NCBI GenBank assembly: GCA_947168445.1
Contig: CAMVLW010000012.1
Coordinates: forward strand, 1 to 39,215
Length of the DNA: 39,215 nt
DNA from: an uncultured Clostridia bacterium
GTDB taxonomy: Bacteria > Bacillota > Clostridia > Oscillospirales > Acutalibacteraceae
Direction of reading: 5' to 3'
Shown here: positions 21,867-29,780 of the stretch, in pieces
How the letters are laid out: each line of letters starts with the position of its first letter
How positions within the stretch are numbered: the stretch's first letter is position 1
Program-made: the position numbers and the translations under genes
Notes under the pieces: model-generated
What the model was told of the DNA's origin: nothing
Seen by the model: only the letters and a program-made list of their open reading frames with translations
The model's database searches: none

Positions 21867-23384
21867 ATGAAGGTTGATACACTCGAAATCTTTCGCCGCT
21901 ACACCGGTGAAAAGACCTTTAGCAGAATCAAACATTACAACAGCATGGCGCAGATGTGGGAGGAACGCGCCGCGGAATTCGCGGATTTGACCGCAATCGT
22001 GGACGACGGAAAAGAATACACCTACCGTCAGCTTGCGCGGGACGTTGCAGCATACCGCACGGTTCTGGCTGAGAGCGGCGTCAAAAAGGGCGACGCCGTT
22101 GCGCTGCTGCTCCCCAATTCCTACGAATTTGTCAAAGCCTATCTCGCGGCGGTCACGCTCGGCTGCACAGCGGCAATTCTGCCCGCGTTTCTCGACGCGG
22201 CGGCGGTGTTCGGCTGCTGCATGATGTTCCGTCCGTCGGCGCTGGTTTCTTCGGCGGCAACGGCGGCGCAAGCCGCGCTCGCCCGCGAAAAGCTGCCGGA
22301 GTTAAAAACACTTGACGCGGCACAGACCGCCGAAGCCGAAACACCCGCCGCACAGGTGGAGGGCAAGGACGGCTGCACGATTATTCTCACCGGCGGCACC
22401 ACTGGCAGACCAAAGGGCGCGCTGCTTTCAAACACCGCTGTTTTGCAGGGCTGCGTTAACAGCTGTCTGGGAGTTCCGCACGCCTTTGAGCAGCGCTATC
22501 TGCTCTGCCTGCCGCTGTCGCATGTGTTCGGCTTAATCCGCAACCTGCTCGCCTCTCTCTATTCGGGCAGCGCGCTGATGATTTGCCGCAACAACAAAGA
22601 CATGTTCCGCGACGCGGCGATGTTCAAGCCGACCATCATGGTGCTGGTTCCTGCGCTGGCGGAAATGGCAATGACCCTCTCCAAAAAGTTCGGCAGAAAC
22701 ATGTTCGGCGACAGCCTGAAAACCATCATCTGCGGCGCGGCGACGGTTCCGCCGTATTTGGTGGAGGAATATGACAAGCTCGGCGTGGCGCTCTATCCGG
22801 GCTACGGGCTGACAGAATCCGCAAACCTGGTGTCCGGCAACCCGGAGCCGCTCAAAAAGCCCGGCTCTGTCGGCTTGATGTTCCCCGAACAGGAATACAA
22901 AATCGTGGACGGCGAGTTGTGGCTGAAAGGCAAAAACATGATGGACGGCTACATTGCCGCCGACAACACCGAAGCCTATGAGGACGGCTGGTTTAAAACA
23001 GGCGATTTGGTGCGCTTTGACGACGAGGGCTTCCTCTACATCACCGGCAGAATCAAGGAAGTGATTGTGCTTCCCAGCGGCGAGAATGTTTCACCCGCCG
23101 AGCTGGAGGCGCAGTTTAACACCCTGAATCTGATTCAGGATTCACAGGTGTTTGAGGACGTTGACGAAAGCGGCAAGCACTTCCTCGCTTTGGAGGTTGT
23201 TCCCCGCGCCACCGAAACCGCCAAGCTCGGCGCGGTTGACGTCAGCGCCGTTATCACGGAGGAGCTGGAAAAAATCAACGCGACGCTGCCGCCGTTCGCG
23301 CGCGTGAACAAAATCACCGTGCGCACATCCGACTTTGAAAGAACACCCGCTATGAAGATTGTGAGATATAAAAAATGTCAGTAA
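21867..23384 (+). CDS. Acyl-AMP ligase (ANL superfamily), stand-alone
   Basis: A 505-residue adenylate-forming enzyme with canonical motifs: phosphate loop LTGGTTGRPKG (174-184), YPGYGLTESAN, WFKTGDL, ITGRIKEVIVLPSGENVSP and the C-terminal catalytic Lys in RTPAMKIVR. It has no fused carrier, but the next gene, overlapping by 10 nt, encodes a free carrier protein, so the pair reproduces as two proteins what the gene at 18679 has fused. The most similar known class is fatty acyl-CoA/acyl-ACP synthetases; the substrate cannot be assigned. Confidence 0.92.
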   Translation: MKVDTLEIFRRYTGEKTFSRIKHYNSMAQMWEERAAEFADLTAIVDDGKEYTYRQLARDVAAYRTVLAESGVKKGDAVALLLPNSYEFVKAYLAAVTLGCTAAILPAFLDAAAVFGCCMMFRPSALVSSAATAAQAALAREKLPELKTLDAAQTAEAETPAAQVEGKDGCTIILTGGTTGRPKGALLSNTAVLQGCVNSCLGVPHAFEQRYLLCLPLSHVFGLIRNLLASLYSGSALMICRNNKDMFRDAAMFKPTIMVLVPALAEMAMTLSKKFGRNMFGDSLKTIICGAATVPPYLVEEYDKLGVALYPGYGLTESANLVSGNPEPLKKPGSVGLMFPEQEYKIVDGELWLKGKNMMDGYIAADNTEAYEDGWFKTGDLVRFDDEGFLYITGRIKEVIVLPSGENVSPAELEAQFNTLNLIQDSQVFEDVDESGKHFLALEVVPRATETAKLGAVDVSAVITEELEKINATLPPFARVNKITVRTSDFERTPAMKIVRYKKCQ

Positions 23385-23632
23385 GCAGAAATGAAATCCT
23401 GGAAAAACTAAAGGAAATCTTGGTATCCGCCGACGAAAACGGCAGAGAAAAGCTGAGCGCCGTCACCGAAAGCGCCAACCTTTACACCGATTTGGGGCTC
23501 GGCTCGGTGAACATGCTCTATATGATTATCGCCACCGAAGAGGTATTCGGCATCCGCTTTGACGACGTGGGCATGAACGACTTTCAGACCGTCGGCGACG
23601 TGGTAAGCTATATCGAGGGCAGGCTGTCATGA
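23375..23632 (+). CDS. Acyl carrier protein
   Basis: An 85-residue carrier protein. The phosphopantetheine site is Ser44 in DLGLGSVNMLYM, and the helix II acidic/hydrophobic pattern plus FGIRFDDVGMNDFQTVGDVVSY-type ending is typical of ACPs. It differs from housekeeping AcpP, which has DSLD at this site, and lies outside a fatty acid synthesis cluster, so it is a specialised carrier, probably served by the ligase encoded just upstream. Start ATG overlaps the ligase gene by 10 nt, and its TGA overlaps the next ATG (ATGA). Confidence 0.92.
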   Translation: MSVSRNEILEKLKEILVSADENGREKLSAVTESANLYTDLGLGSVNMLYMIIATEEVFGIRFDDVGMNDFQTVGDVVSYIEGRLS

Positions 23633-24480
23633 AGTGGGAGCCTGCGGAATGTCAGCCGGGCGACGTCGTCCGCATAAAACTCGGCGGCGTGTATCACTTC
23701 GGCATTTTCGTCAGCGAGGACGAGGTGATTCAGTTCGGCTTGCCGCCCACAGCCGAAAACCGCGCCAAGGAAGGCGGGCCGGTTGTCTGCGCAACCGACA
23801 TTGACGTGTTTTCCTGCGGTCAGATTGTGGAAACCGCCGTGCCCGACCGCGCCGAGCGCAAACGCCGCCGTTCCGCTGACGAAACCATTGCCGCGGCGCG
23901 CGCCAGACTGGGCGAGGGCGGCTACAACCTGATTCACAACAACTGCGAGCACTTTGTCAATGAGTGCGCGTTCGGAGAAAGCCGCTGCACACAGGAGGAA
24001 GAGGTGCGCCGCCGCTGGGTAAGCCGCCCGGTCTGCGACGTGTATCTTGCGCTCACGCCCGAAGAGCTTCCAAGTGCGGACATCTTTCCCGAAAAGCGCC
24101 GGGCAGAGCTTGCCAAGCTTTCAAACGCTCAGCGCAGGCGCGAGGAAACCGCTTGCTGGCTGCTGCTGGAAGCGGCGGCAAAGCGCTCCTTTAACGCCGG
24201 CATGCAAAGTGCGGGCTTTCGCAAAAAACTCGGCGGCGCATGGGTGTGCGAAAAATTCCGCTTTGCGCTCAAAGCAGGCGGCGGCATTTGCGCGGCGGCG
24301 GTGTCAAACGGCAAGGTGTCGCTGGAAATCGGCGAAAAAGCAAGCGGAAAGGGCGTCACCCGCACGCTGAAAAGCCCGCGCGTCACCCTGACCGTCAGCG
24401 GCGAAAAGACGCAAAACGTCAACTTCTTCTTCGTGGAGAACGGCGTTTCAAAAATGATGGACAATGAATGGTTCGCATAA
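23629..24480 (+). CDS. LRAT-like acyltransferase domain fused to a phosphopantetheinyl-transferase-like region
   Basis: A 283-residue protein with two parts. Residues 8-125 match the LRAT branch of the NlpC/P60 fold: GDVVRIKLGGVYHFGIFV (H23) and HNNCEHFVNE (C106), with Q35 in VIQFG a possible third residue. LRAT/HRASLS enzymes move or hydrolyse acyl chains through the cysteine. Residues 135-240 look like the first half of an Sfp-type 4'-phosphopantetheinyl transferase: FPEKRRAELAK, an LLLEAAAK helix, and FRFALKAGGG with AAAVSNGKVSLEIGE in place of the usual FNLSHSGG and GVDIE. The catalytic His and metal acids are not conserved and no second half follows, so this part is probably inactive or has another role. 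ATGA overlap with the carrier gene. The second assignment is tentative. Confidence 0.7.
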   Translation: MKWEPAECQPGDVVRIKLGGVYHFGIFVSEDEVIQFGLPPTAENRAKEGGPVVCATDIDVFSCGQIVETAVPDRAERKRRRSADETIAAARARLGEGGYNLIHNNCEHFVNECAFGESRCTQEEEVRRRWVSRPVCDVYLALTPEELPSADIFPEKRRAELAKLSNAQRRREETACWLLLEAAAKRSFNAGMQSAGFRKKLGGAWVCEKFRFALKAGGGICAAAVSNGKVSLEIGEKASGKGVTRTLKSPRVTLTVSGEKTQNVNFFFVENGVSKMMDNEWFA

Positions 24481-24492
24481 GGAGGTGCGGCG

Positions 24493-25425
24493 GTGAGCTG
24501 GTGGTTGATTTTGCTGATTGCGGCTGCGGCGGCGCTTGTCATCTTTTTAATCGCGCCCGCGGTTGTGATATTTATCTTTGTTTTCAGCCGCAAAAACACC
24601 AAGCCGTTTGAAGAATACGACTGGGAAAAGTTCAAAGACCATTACTATGTGCCCTATCTCGGGCGCATTGAAGCGGCGCGTTCTTTTGTGCGCAGCCATT
24701 CCGTCAGGCGGGTCAGCGTGACGTCTTATGACGGCTTGAAGCTCGCCGGCGATTATTATGATTTGGGCTATGAGCGCACCGCCATTATCTTTCACGGCTT
24801 CAACGCCGAGGTTTACACCAACCTCTCGGTGCACGCGGAGTTGATGATGAAGCTGGGCTTTAACGTGCTGCTTCCCGTCCACCGCGCGCACGGCAGAAGC
24901 GAGGGAAGGTGGTCAACCATCGGACTGCGCGAGCAAAACGATGTGCTCAGCTGGGTCAATTGGGCGGAGCGCCACGGCACCAAGCAGATTTTGCTTTACG
25001 GCGTTTCCATGGGCGCGGCGACGGTTGCCTACGCAAGCGACAGGCTCCAAAGCACGAATGTTTGCGCCGTTGTGCTCGACAGCGGCTATTCCTCCGTGTA
25101 TGAGCAGATGAAGCGCGATGTTGAAAAAATGCACATTCCGCGCGTGGTGCTCCCCGCGCAGTGGGTGCTCGCCAAGCTGTTTTTGCGCGTTGACATCAAA
25201 ACGCCAACCGCAAACGCGCTCAAACGGGCGACGGTTCCCACGCTGTTTATCCACGGCACCGGGGACGAAACCGTGCTGTATCATTGGAGCGAAAAAAATT
25301 ATGAGGCTTGCGCCGCGCAAAAGGAGCTGCTGCTCATTAAAGACGCGCCGCACACCCTCAGTCTGTTAAAGGACGAAACCAAGGCAGGCGATAAAATCGC
25401 CGCGTTTATTCATACTTATTTTTAG
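24493..25425 (+). CDS. Membrane-anchored alpha/beta hydrolase (serine type)
   Basis: A 310-residue protein with one N-terminal transmembrane helix (about 4-31) and an alpha/beta-hydrolase domain. The nucleophile elbow is GVSMGA (S172), the acid is likely D258 in GTGDET, and the His is H287 in DAPHT; HGFNAE forms the oxyanion region. It belongs with the BAAT/DUF-type clostridial hydrolases often annotated as cell-surface or lysophospholipase-like. Start is GTG 24493, 7 nt after GGAGG, 12 nt downstream of the LRAT gene. Acting on acyl lipids fits the operon but is inferred. Confidence 0.9.
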   Translation: MSWWLILLIAAAAALVIFLIAPAVVIFIFVFSRKNTKPFEEYDWEKFKDHYYVPYLGRIEAARSFVRSHSVRRVSVTSYDGLKLAGDYYDLGYERTAIIFHGFNAEVYTNLSVHAELMMKLGFNVLLPVHRAHGRSEGRWSTIGLREQNDVLSWVNWAERHGTKQILLYGVSMGAATVAYASDRLQSTNVCAVVLDSGYSSVYEQMKRDVEKMHIPRVVLPAQWVLAKLFLRVDIKTPTANALKRATVPTLFIHGTGDETVLYHWSEKNYEACAAQKELLLIKDAPHTLSLLKDETKAGDKIAAFIHTYF

Positions 25426-25443
25426 CACAGAAAGGAAATCATC

Positions 25444-26379
25444 ATGAAAAAGTATGTTATTATCGTAGACGGAACCGCTGACATCAGCGAGGAAATGCAG
25501 AAGGAATTTGACATCAAGGTTGTTCCGGGTATGCTCCACTTGCCGGGCGACGTGAACATCAAGCAGTTTTTGAGTTGGAAGGACTACAGCCGCGAGGAAT
25601 TCTACAACAAGCTGAAAAAGAATCCCAATGCCTATTCCACCTCTCCGGCAAATCCCGACGAATTTGCGGCGGCGTTCGGCGAATATGCCGCACAGGGCTG
25701 CGACATGCTTGTCATGCTGATGTCCTCCACCATGAGCGGCACCTACAACTTTGCCGTAAAGGGACGCGAGCAGGCGCTTGAAAAATATCCCGACGCAAAA
25801 ATCAACATTATCGACTCTCTCCGCTTCGGACCCGGCTTCGGTCTGATGGCGGTCAAGGCGGCGCAGCTGCGCGGTGAGGGCAAATCGCTTGACGAGGTGA
25901 CCGCGTGGATTGAAGAAAACAAGTGCCGCTATCACCAGGCAGGCTGGCTTGACGACCTCTCCTTTGTCGCCAAAAAGGGCAGACTCAACCACGCGGCGGC
26001 GTTTATGGGAACGCTTGTCGGCATTAAGCCCATCGGTGAATTCGACTACAACGGCATGACCACCGTGCTCGGCAAGGCAAAGGGCGCCAAAAAAGCGTAT
26101 TCGGTGCTGCTGCGCTACATTGCCGAAACCATTGAAAACCCGCAGGAGCAGGTGATCTTCGTCGCCCAGTCAAACCGCATGGCGCAGGCGGAGCAGTACA
26201 AAATAATGCTGGAAGAAACCATCAAGCCCAAAGAGGTGCGCATTATCGACGTTTATCCCGCGTCGGGCATCAACGTCGGCCCCGGACTGATGGCGGCATA
26301 CTACATGGGCAAGCCGATTTCAAAGGATTTGTCAGTGGAAAAAGAGTTAATCAACCGTCTGCTGAACGCCGCGGAGTAA
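25444..26379 (+). CDS. fakB: DegV-family fatty acid-binding protein (FakB)
   Basis: A 311-residue DegV protein. In the established pathway FakB binds a free fatty acid and presents it to FakA, which phosphorylates the carboxyl group to make acyl-phosphate for PlsX/PlsY. Typical segments: VIIVDGTADIS at the N-terminus, STSPANPDEF, SSTMSGTYNFA (ligand and phosphate contacts) and DLSFVAKKGRLNHAAAFMG. Gene order fakB-fakA with a 3-nt gap supports the assignment over other DegV paralogues. The 18-nt gap from the hydrolase gene contains GAAAGGAAA. Chain preference (saturated versus unsaturated) cannot be read. Confidence 0.92.
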   Translation: MKKYVIIVDGTADISEEMQKEFDIKVVPGMLHLPGDVNIKQFLSWKDYSREEFYNKLKKNPNAYSTSPANPDEFAAAFGEYAAQGCDMLVMLMSSTMSGTYNFAVKGREQALEKYPDAKINIIDSLRFGPGFGLMAVKAAQLRGEGKSLDEVTAWIEENKCRYHQAGWLDDLSFVAKKGRLNHAAAFMGTLVGIKPIGEFDYNGMTTVLGKAKGAKKAYSVLLRYIAETIENPQEQVIFVAQSNRMAQAEQYKIMLEETIKPKEVRIIDVYPASGINVGPGLMAAYYMGKPISKDLSVEKELINRLLNAAE

Positions 26380-26382
26380 TTT

Positions 26383-28023
26383 ATGAGTACAAAACGACTG
26401 AACGGTTTTCAGCTGGAGCAAATGCTGAAAAACGGACTGGCAAATTTGCAGAGCCGCGAGGACGAAATCAACCGCCTTAACGTATTCCCGGTGTCGGACG
26501 GCGACACCGGCACCAACATGCGGCTGACCCTTTCGGGCGGCGTGCGCTTTGCCAAAACCAACAAAGAAACCAACGCCTATCTCAAGCAGCTCAGCGAGGG
26601 TATGCTTTTGGGTGCTCGCGGCAATTCGGGCGTGATTCTCTCGCAGTTTTTCAAGGGCTTTTACCTTGAACTTGCCCGCTGTCCGCTGGTTGGCGTGGGC
26701 GAGCTGCGCAACGGCTTAATCAGGGGCTACCGCAACGCCTACAACGCGGTTGTCAATCCCGTTGAGGGCACGATTCTGTCTGTCACGCGCGAGGGAATCG
26801 AGCATATCCGCAGCCAGATCACGCGCAGCACCACCATTGAGCAGGTGCTTTCAATGTACCTCGGTGAAATGAAAAAAACGCTCTCCATGACGCCCGAAAT
26901 GCTGCCTGTATTAAAGGAAGCGGGCGTGGTGGACAGCGGTGCGCTGGGCTTTATCACGATTGTGGAGGGCATGCTGCAATATCTTTACGGCGACGTCAAA
27001 ATTCCCGCCGCAGCCGCCGAGGCTGTTCCGCAAACGCCGCTGCGCCTTGATTTGTTCAACGAAAACAGCGCGTTTATTGACGGCTACTGCATGGAGTTTA
27101 TTCTGCAGCTGATGAAGGGCGGCAAGTATAATCAGCACTTCCGCATCAGCGCGTTTATCGAGGATTTGAAGCTTTTCGGCAACTCGATTGTCGCGGTTCA
27201 GGACGGCAAGCGCGTCAAGGTGCATATTCACACCAAAATCCCCGCGAAAATCATCACGCTGGCGCAGGAGTTCGGCGAGTTTCTCACCTTTAAGCTGGAA
27301 AACATGCAGGTGCAGCACAACGAGCACGACAAGGAGCTGAAAGCTGCCAAAAAGCACAAGCGCCTTGCGACGGTCGCGGTCGTCAACGGCGAGGGCATGA
27401 AGCGCCTGTTTGCCGAATTGGGCTGCGATGTGGTGATTGACGGCGGCTCCACCATGAACACCTCCTCACAGGAATTTGTTGACGCCTTCGCCTCGATTGA
27501 CGCCGACGCGGTTGTGGTGCTGCCGAACAACCCCAACATTATTCTCGCGGCGGAGCAGGCGGTGCAGCTTTACGGTGCGAAAAACATCACCGTGCTGCCC
27601 TCGCGCAGCGTTGCCGAGGGCTACTTTGCGATTGCGATGGATATCACCACCGTGGACGACGTGGAGTTCCGTATCCGCGAAATGCGCCACGGCTTGAAAA
27701 ACACCCTCACTCTCTGCGAAACCACCGCCTCGCGCGACTACGCCTATCACGAAATCAGCTGCAAAAAGGGCGAGGAAATTCTGCTGATTAACAACAAAAT
27801 CGTCTGCGTCAATTCCGATTCCAAGCAGGCGATTCTCGACGGCTTTGCCACCATTGAGGACATGGACGACCGCGAAACCTGCGTGATTTTCCGCGGCGAA
27901 GGCGTTGCGCAGGAGCAGGAGGACGCGCTGCGGGAGGCGATTGAGGAAATGTATCCGCTGTTGGAGGTGGAATTCGTCGACGGCGGACAGGTGGTTTATC
28001 ACTGGGTAATTGGGCTGACATGA
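26383..28023 (+). CDS. fakA: Fatty acid kinase FakA (DAK2 domain)
   Basis: A 546-residue kinase that phosphorylates FakB-bound fatty acid. The N-terminal DAK2/DhaL-like ATP domain has the metal-binding VFPVSDGDTGTNM (34-46; D39, D41) and LGARGNSGVILSQ (77-89). A middle domain follows with VKVHIHTK, and the C-terminal DegV-like domain has VNGEGMKRLFAELG, DGGSTMNTSSQEF and LPNNPNII. Length and domain order match characterised FakA. It is the last gene of the acyl-group run; its TGA stop lies inside the left end of the repeat element at 28019-28244, so the element begins exactly where the gene ends. Confidence 0.95.
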   Translation: MSTKRLNGFQLEQMLKNGLANLQSREDEINRLNVFPVSDGDTGTNMRLTLSGGVRFAKTNKETNAYLKQLSEGMLLGARGNSGVILSQFFKGFYLELARCPLVGVGELRNGLIRGYRNAYNAVVNPVEGTILSVTREGIEHIRSQITRSTTIEQVLSMYLGEMKKTLSMTPEMLPVLKEAGVVDSGALGFITIVEGMLQYLYGDVKIPAAAAEAVPQTPLRLDLFNENSAFIDGYCMEFILQLMKGGKYNQHFRISAFIEDLKLFGNSIVAVQDGKRVKVHIHTKIPAKIITLAQEFGEFLTFKLENMQVQHNEHDKELKAAKKHKRLATVAVVNGEGMKRLFAELGCDVVIDGGSTMNTSSQEFVDAFASIDADAVVVLPNNPNIILAAEQAVQLYGAKNITVLPSRSVAEGYFAIAMDITTVDDVEFRIREMRHGLKNTLTLCETTASRDYAYHEISCKKGEEILLINNKIVCVNSDSKQAILDGFATIEDMDDRETCVIFRGEGVAQEQEDALREAIEEMYPLLEVEFVDGGQVVYHWVIGLT

Positions 28024-28244
28024 CGGCGCAGCCGTCAATTCATGTGCAGCAGCACAATTCATGGTGAAACCAATTCATGAAGCGAAGCTTCTATTCATTC
28101 CTGCACCGGCGTTTGCGCTTTCCGCACGCTTGTATCTACAACAAATGTGTGATACAAGAATGAATTGTTGCTGCGCAACATGAATTTTCTGCGAAATGAA
28201 TTGACTGCTTTGCAGTCATGAATAGATTTGCTCTGCAAATCATG
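28019..28244. repeat. Hairpin-ladder element, copy 2
   Basis: About 226 bp with the same plan as 10770-10991. Left hairpins: ACGGC-GCA-GCCGT (28023-28035), TGC-AGCA-GCA, GGT-GAA-ACC and AAGC-GAA-GCTT, spaced by CAATTCATG. Core 28101-28157 is bounded by CTATTCATTC and GAATGAATTG and contains CTTGTATC/GATACAAG. Right hairpins: TTGC-TGC-GCAA, TTC-TGC-GAA, ACTGC-TTT-GCAGT and ATTTGC-TCT-GCAAAT (28226-28240), spaced by CATGAATTG or close variants. In the second right hairpin the outer G-C pair is replaced by T-A, a compensatory change. The left edge contains the fakA stop codon; the right edge is 10 nt from the next start codon. Confidence 0.85.
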
Positions 28245-28254
28245 GAGAGAAACT

Positions 28255-29229
28255 ATGAGCATTTGGATTTGGGTTATCATTTGGATAGCGGCGTTTTTCT
28301 TGATTATCGCGCCGGTTTTTCTGATTCCTCCGGCGATTTATGTCATTTTGCTGGTGCGCACCCGCAAGAGCAAGTGGACGCGCAAGTGCAGTCTGCCGAA
28401 GGACAGGGAAATCAAGAAGATGTTTGACGACGGCTTGGCGTGGGCGGAAAAATACGCCGCCAACAAGCGCGAGGTTGACGTTTACAGCGGCAAGTATCAC
28501 CTGTTCGGGGAATACTTTGACTTCGGCTTTGACAAGGCGGTGATTATCATTGCCGGGCGCACCGAGGCGCTGCTGTATTCCTACTACTTTGCCGAGCCGT
28601 ACCGCGCGGCGGGCTGCAACGTGCTGGTGATTGACAACCGCTCGCACGGCAAGTCGGACGGTCATCTCTGCGCGCTGGGCTACCGCGAATACGCGGACAT
28701 TCTGGCGTGGAGCAAACTGCTGCACGACGGGCTGGGCAACGAGAAAATCTTTTTGCACGGTATCTGTATCGGCGCTTCGCACGCGCTTTTTGCGCTTACA
28801 AGCGACAACTGCCCCGAATATATGCAGGGCATGACGAGCGAGGGCATGTTCACCAACTTTTACGACAGCCTGCGCGAGCACATCAAGGAAGCGCGGCAGC
28901 CTGTTTTTCCCGCATTATGGGAAATCCGCATGTATTTAAAGCGCTTTACCGGCTACGACATCAAAAACGACGGACCGGTTTTCCGTATTCATAAGCTGAA
29001 AAAACCGATTCTCATGCTCCAGAGCAAGGAGGACAAATACTCCCTGCCCGAAAAGGCAAAGGAGCTTTATGCCCGCTGCCATGCGCCGAAGCGCTTGGTC
29101 TACTTTGACAAGGGACGGCACTCGCATATCAAAATTAATAATTCCGCAAAATATGACAAATTTATTGTTGATTTTTTGCGCGAAATATGCGATAATGGAA
29201 CTGTCGAGGACGGTGTTTTCGGCGAATAA
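28255..29229 (+). CDS. Membrane-anchored alpha/beta hydrolase with cysteine at the nucleophile position
   Basis: A 324-residue protein with an N-terminal hydrophobic segment (about 3-34) and an alpha/beta-hydrolase fold. The nucleophile elbow reads HGICIGAS, so Cys171 replaces Ser, codon TGT. Candidate acid D260 (SKEDKYS) and base H289 or H291 (GRHSHI) are present, and VLVIDNRSHGKSDG is conserved from the family. The oxyanion strand has IIAGRTEA rather than HG. Cys-His-Asp triads are known in dienelactone hydrolases, but loss of esterase activity is also possible. ATG 28255 follows GGAGAG. It resembles in layout the hydrolase at 24493 but is diverged. Function unknown. Confidence 0.85.
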   Translation: MSIWIWVIIWIAAFFLIIAPVFLIPPAIYVILLVRTRKSKWTRKCSLPKDREIKKMFDDGLAWAEKYAANKREVDVYSGKYHLFGEYFDFGFDKAVIIIAGRTEALLYSYYFAEPYRAAGCNVLVIDNRSHGKSDGHLCALGYREYADILAWSKLLHDGLGNEKIFLHGICIGASHALFALTSDNCPEYMQGMTSEGMFTNFYDSLREHIKEARQPVFPALWEIRMYLKRFTGYDIKNDGPVFRIHKLKKPILMLQSKEDKYSLPEKAKELYARCHAPKRLVYFDKGRHSHIKINNSAKYDKFIVDFLREICDNGTVEDGVFGE

Positions 29230-29268
29230 AAAATGTTTTTGCAGCACGGCTGCAGGAAGGAGAAATAT

Positions 29269-29697
29269 ATGAATTGTCAAAATTGCGGCGCTAATGTAGA
29301 CGGCAAGGCGTTCTGCGCACAGTGCGGCGCGCCCGTTGGTCAGCCGGCTCCCGTTCAGGCTCCCTACAACGCGATTCCTCAGCAGCAGACGCTCGGCAAC
29401 CCCACAAAGGTGCTGGTGTTCGGCATTATCGGTCTGGCGCTTTCGGGCTTCGGTATTATCGGTCTGATTTTTTCCATCATCGGTCTGGTGCAGGCAAACA
29501 AATACATCGCCCAGTACGGCAATGTTGCCAATCAGGTGAGAATCGGCAGAAGACTTGCCATTGCGGGTCTGATTATCAGCATTATCATGACCGTTTTCTG
29601 GATTTTCATGATTATTCTTGTCGCTGTGGCGGCTGCGTCCTCACAGGGCACATGGACTGTGAGAAGCAACGGCTACACCTATCGCATTAACTATTAA
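29269..29697 (+). CDS. Small zinc-ribbon membrane protein, DUF4190-like
   Basis: A 142-residue protein starting MNCQNCGANVDGKAFCAQCG, a rubredoxin-like zinc ribbon with two CxxC pairs, then a Pro/Gln-rich linker and two hydrophobic segments (about 43-70 and 92-122) separated by a basic loop with RIGRRLA. This matches the common zinc-ribbon plus DUF4190 membrane proteins of Firmicutes, whose role is unknown. ATG 29269 follows GGAAGGAG. It follows the Cys-type hydrolase gene by 39 nt and is ended by a terminator. Confidence 0.85.
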   Translation: MNCQNCGANVDGKAFCAQCGAPVGQPAPVQAPYNAIPQQQTLGNPTKVLVFGIIGLALSGFGIIGLIFSIIGLVQANKYIAQYGNVANQVRIGRRLAIAGLIISIIMTVFWIFMIILVAVAAASSQGTWTVRSNGYTYRINY

Positions 29698-29706
29698 TTC
29701 AAATTC

Positions 29707-29734
29707 AAAAAACGCCGATTCGCTCGGCGTTTTT
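29707..29734 (+). terminator. Intrinsic terminator
   Basis: ACGCCGA-TTCGC-TCGGCGT (29712-29730) preceded by A-run and followed by TTTT, 10 nt after the zinc-ribbon gene. Confidence 0.88.
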
Positions 29735-29780
29735 CTTGTATAGACTACTTTTGTCCGGGAAAAATAGAAGGGAGAGCAGC

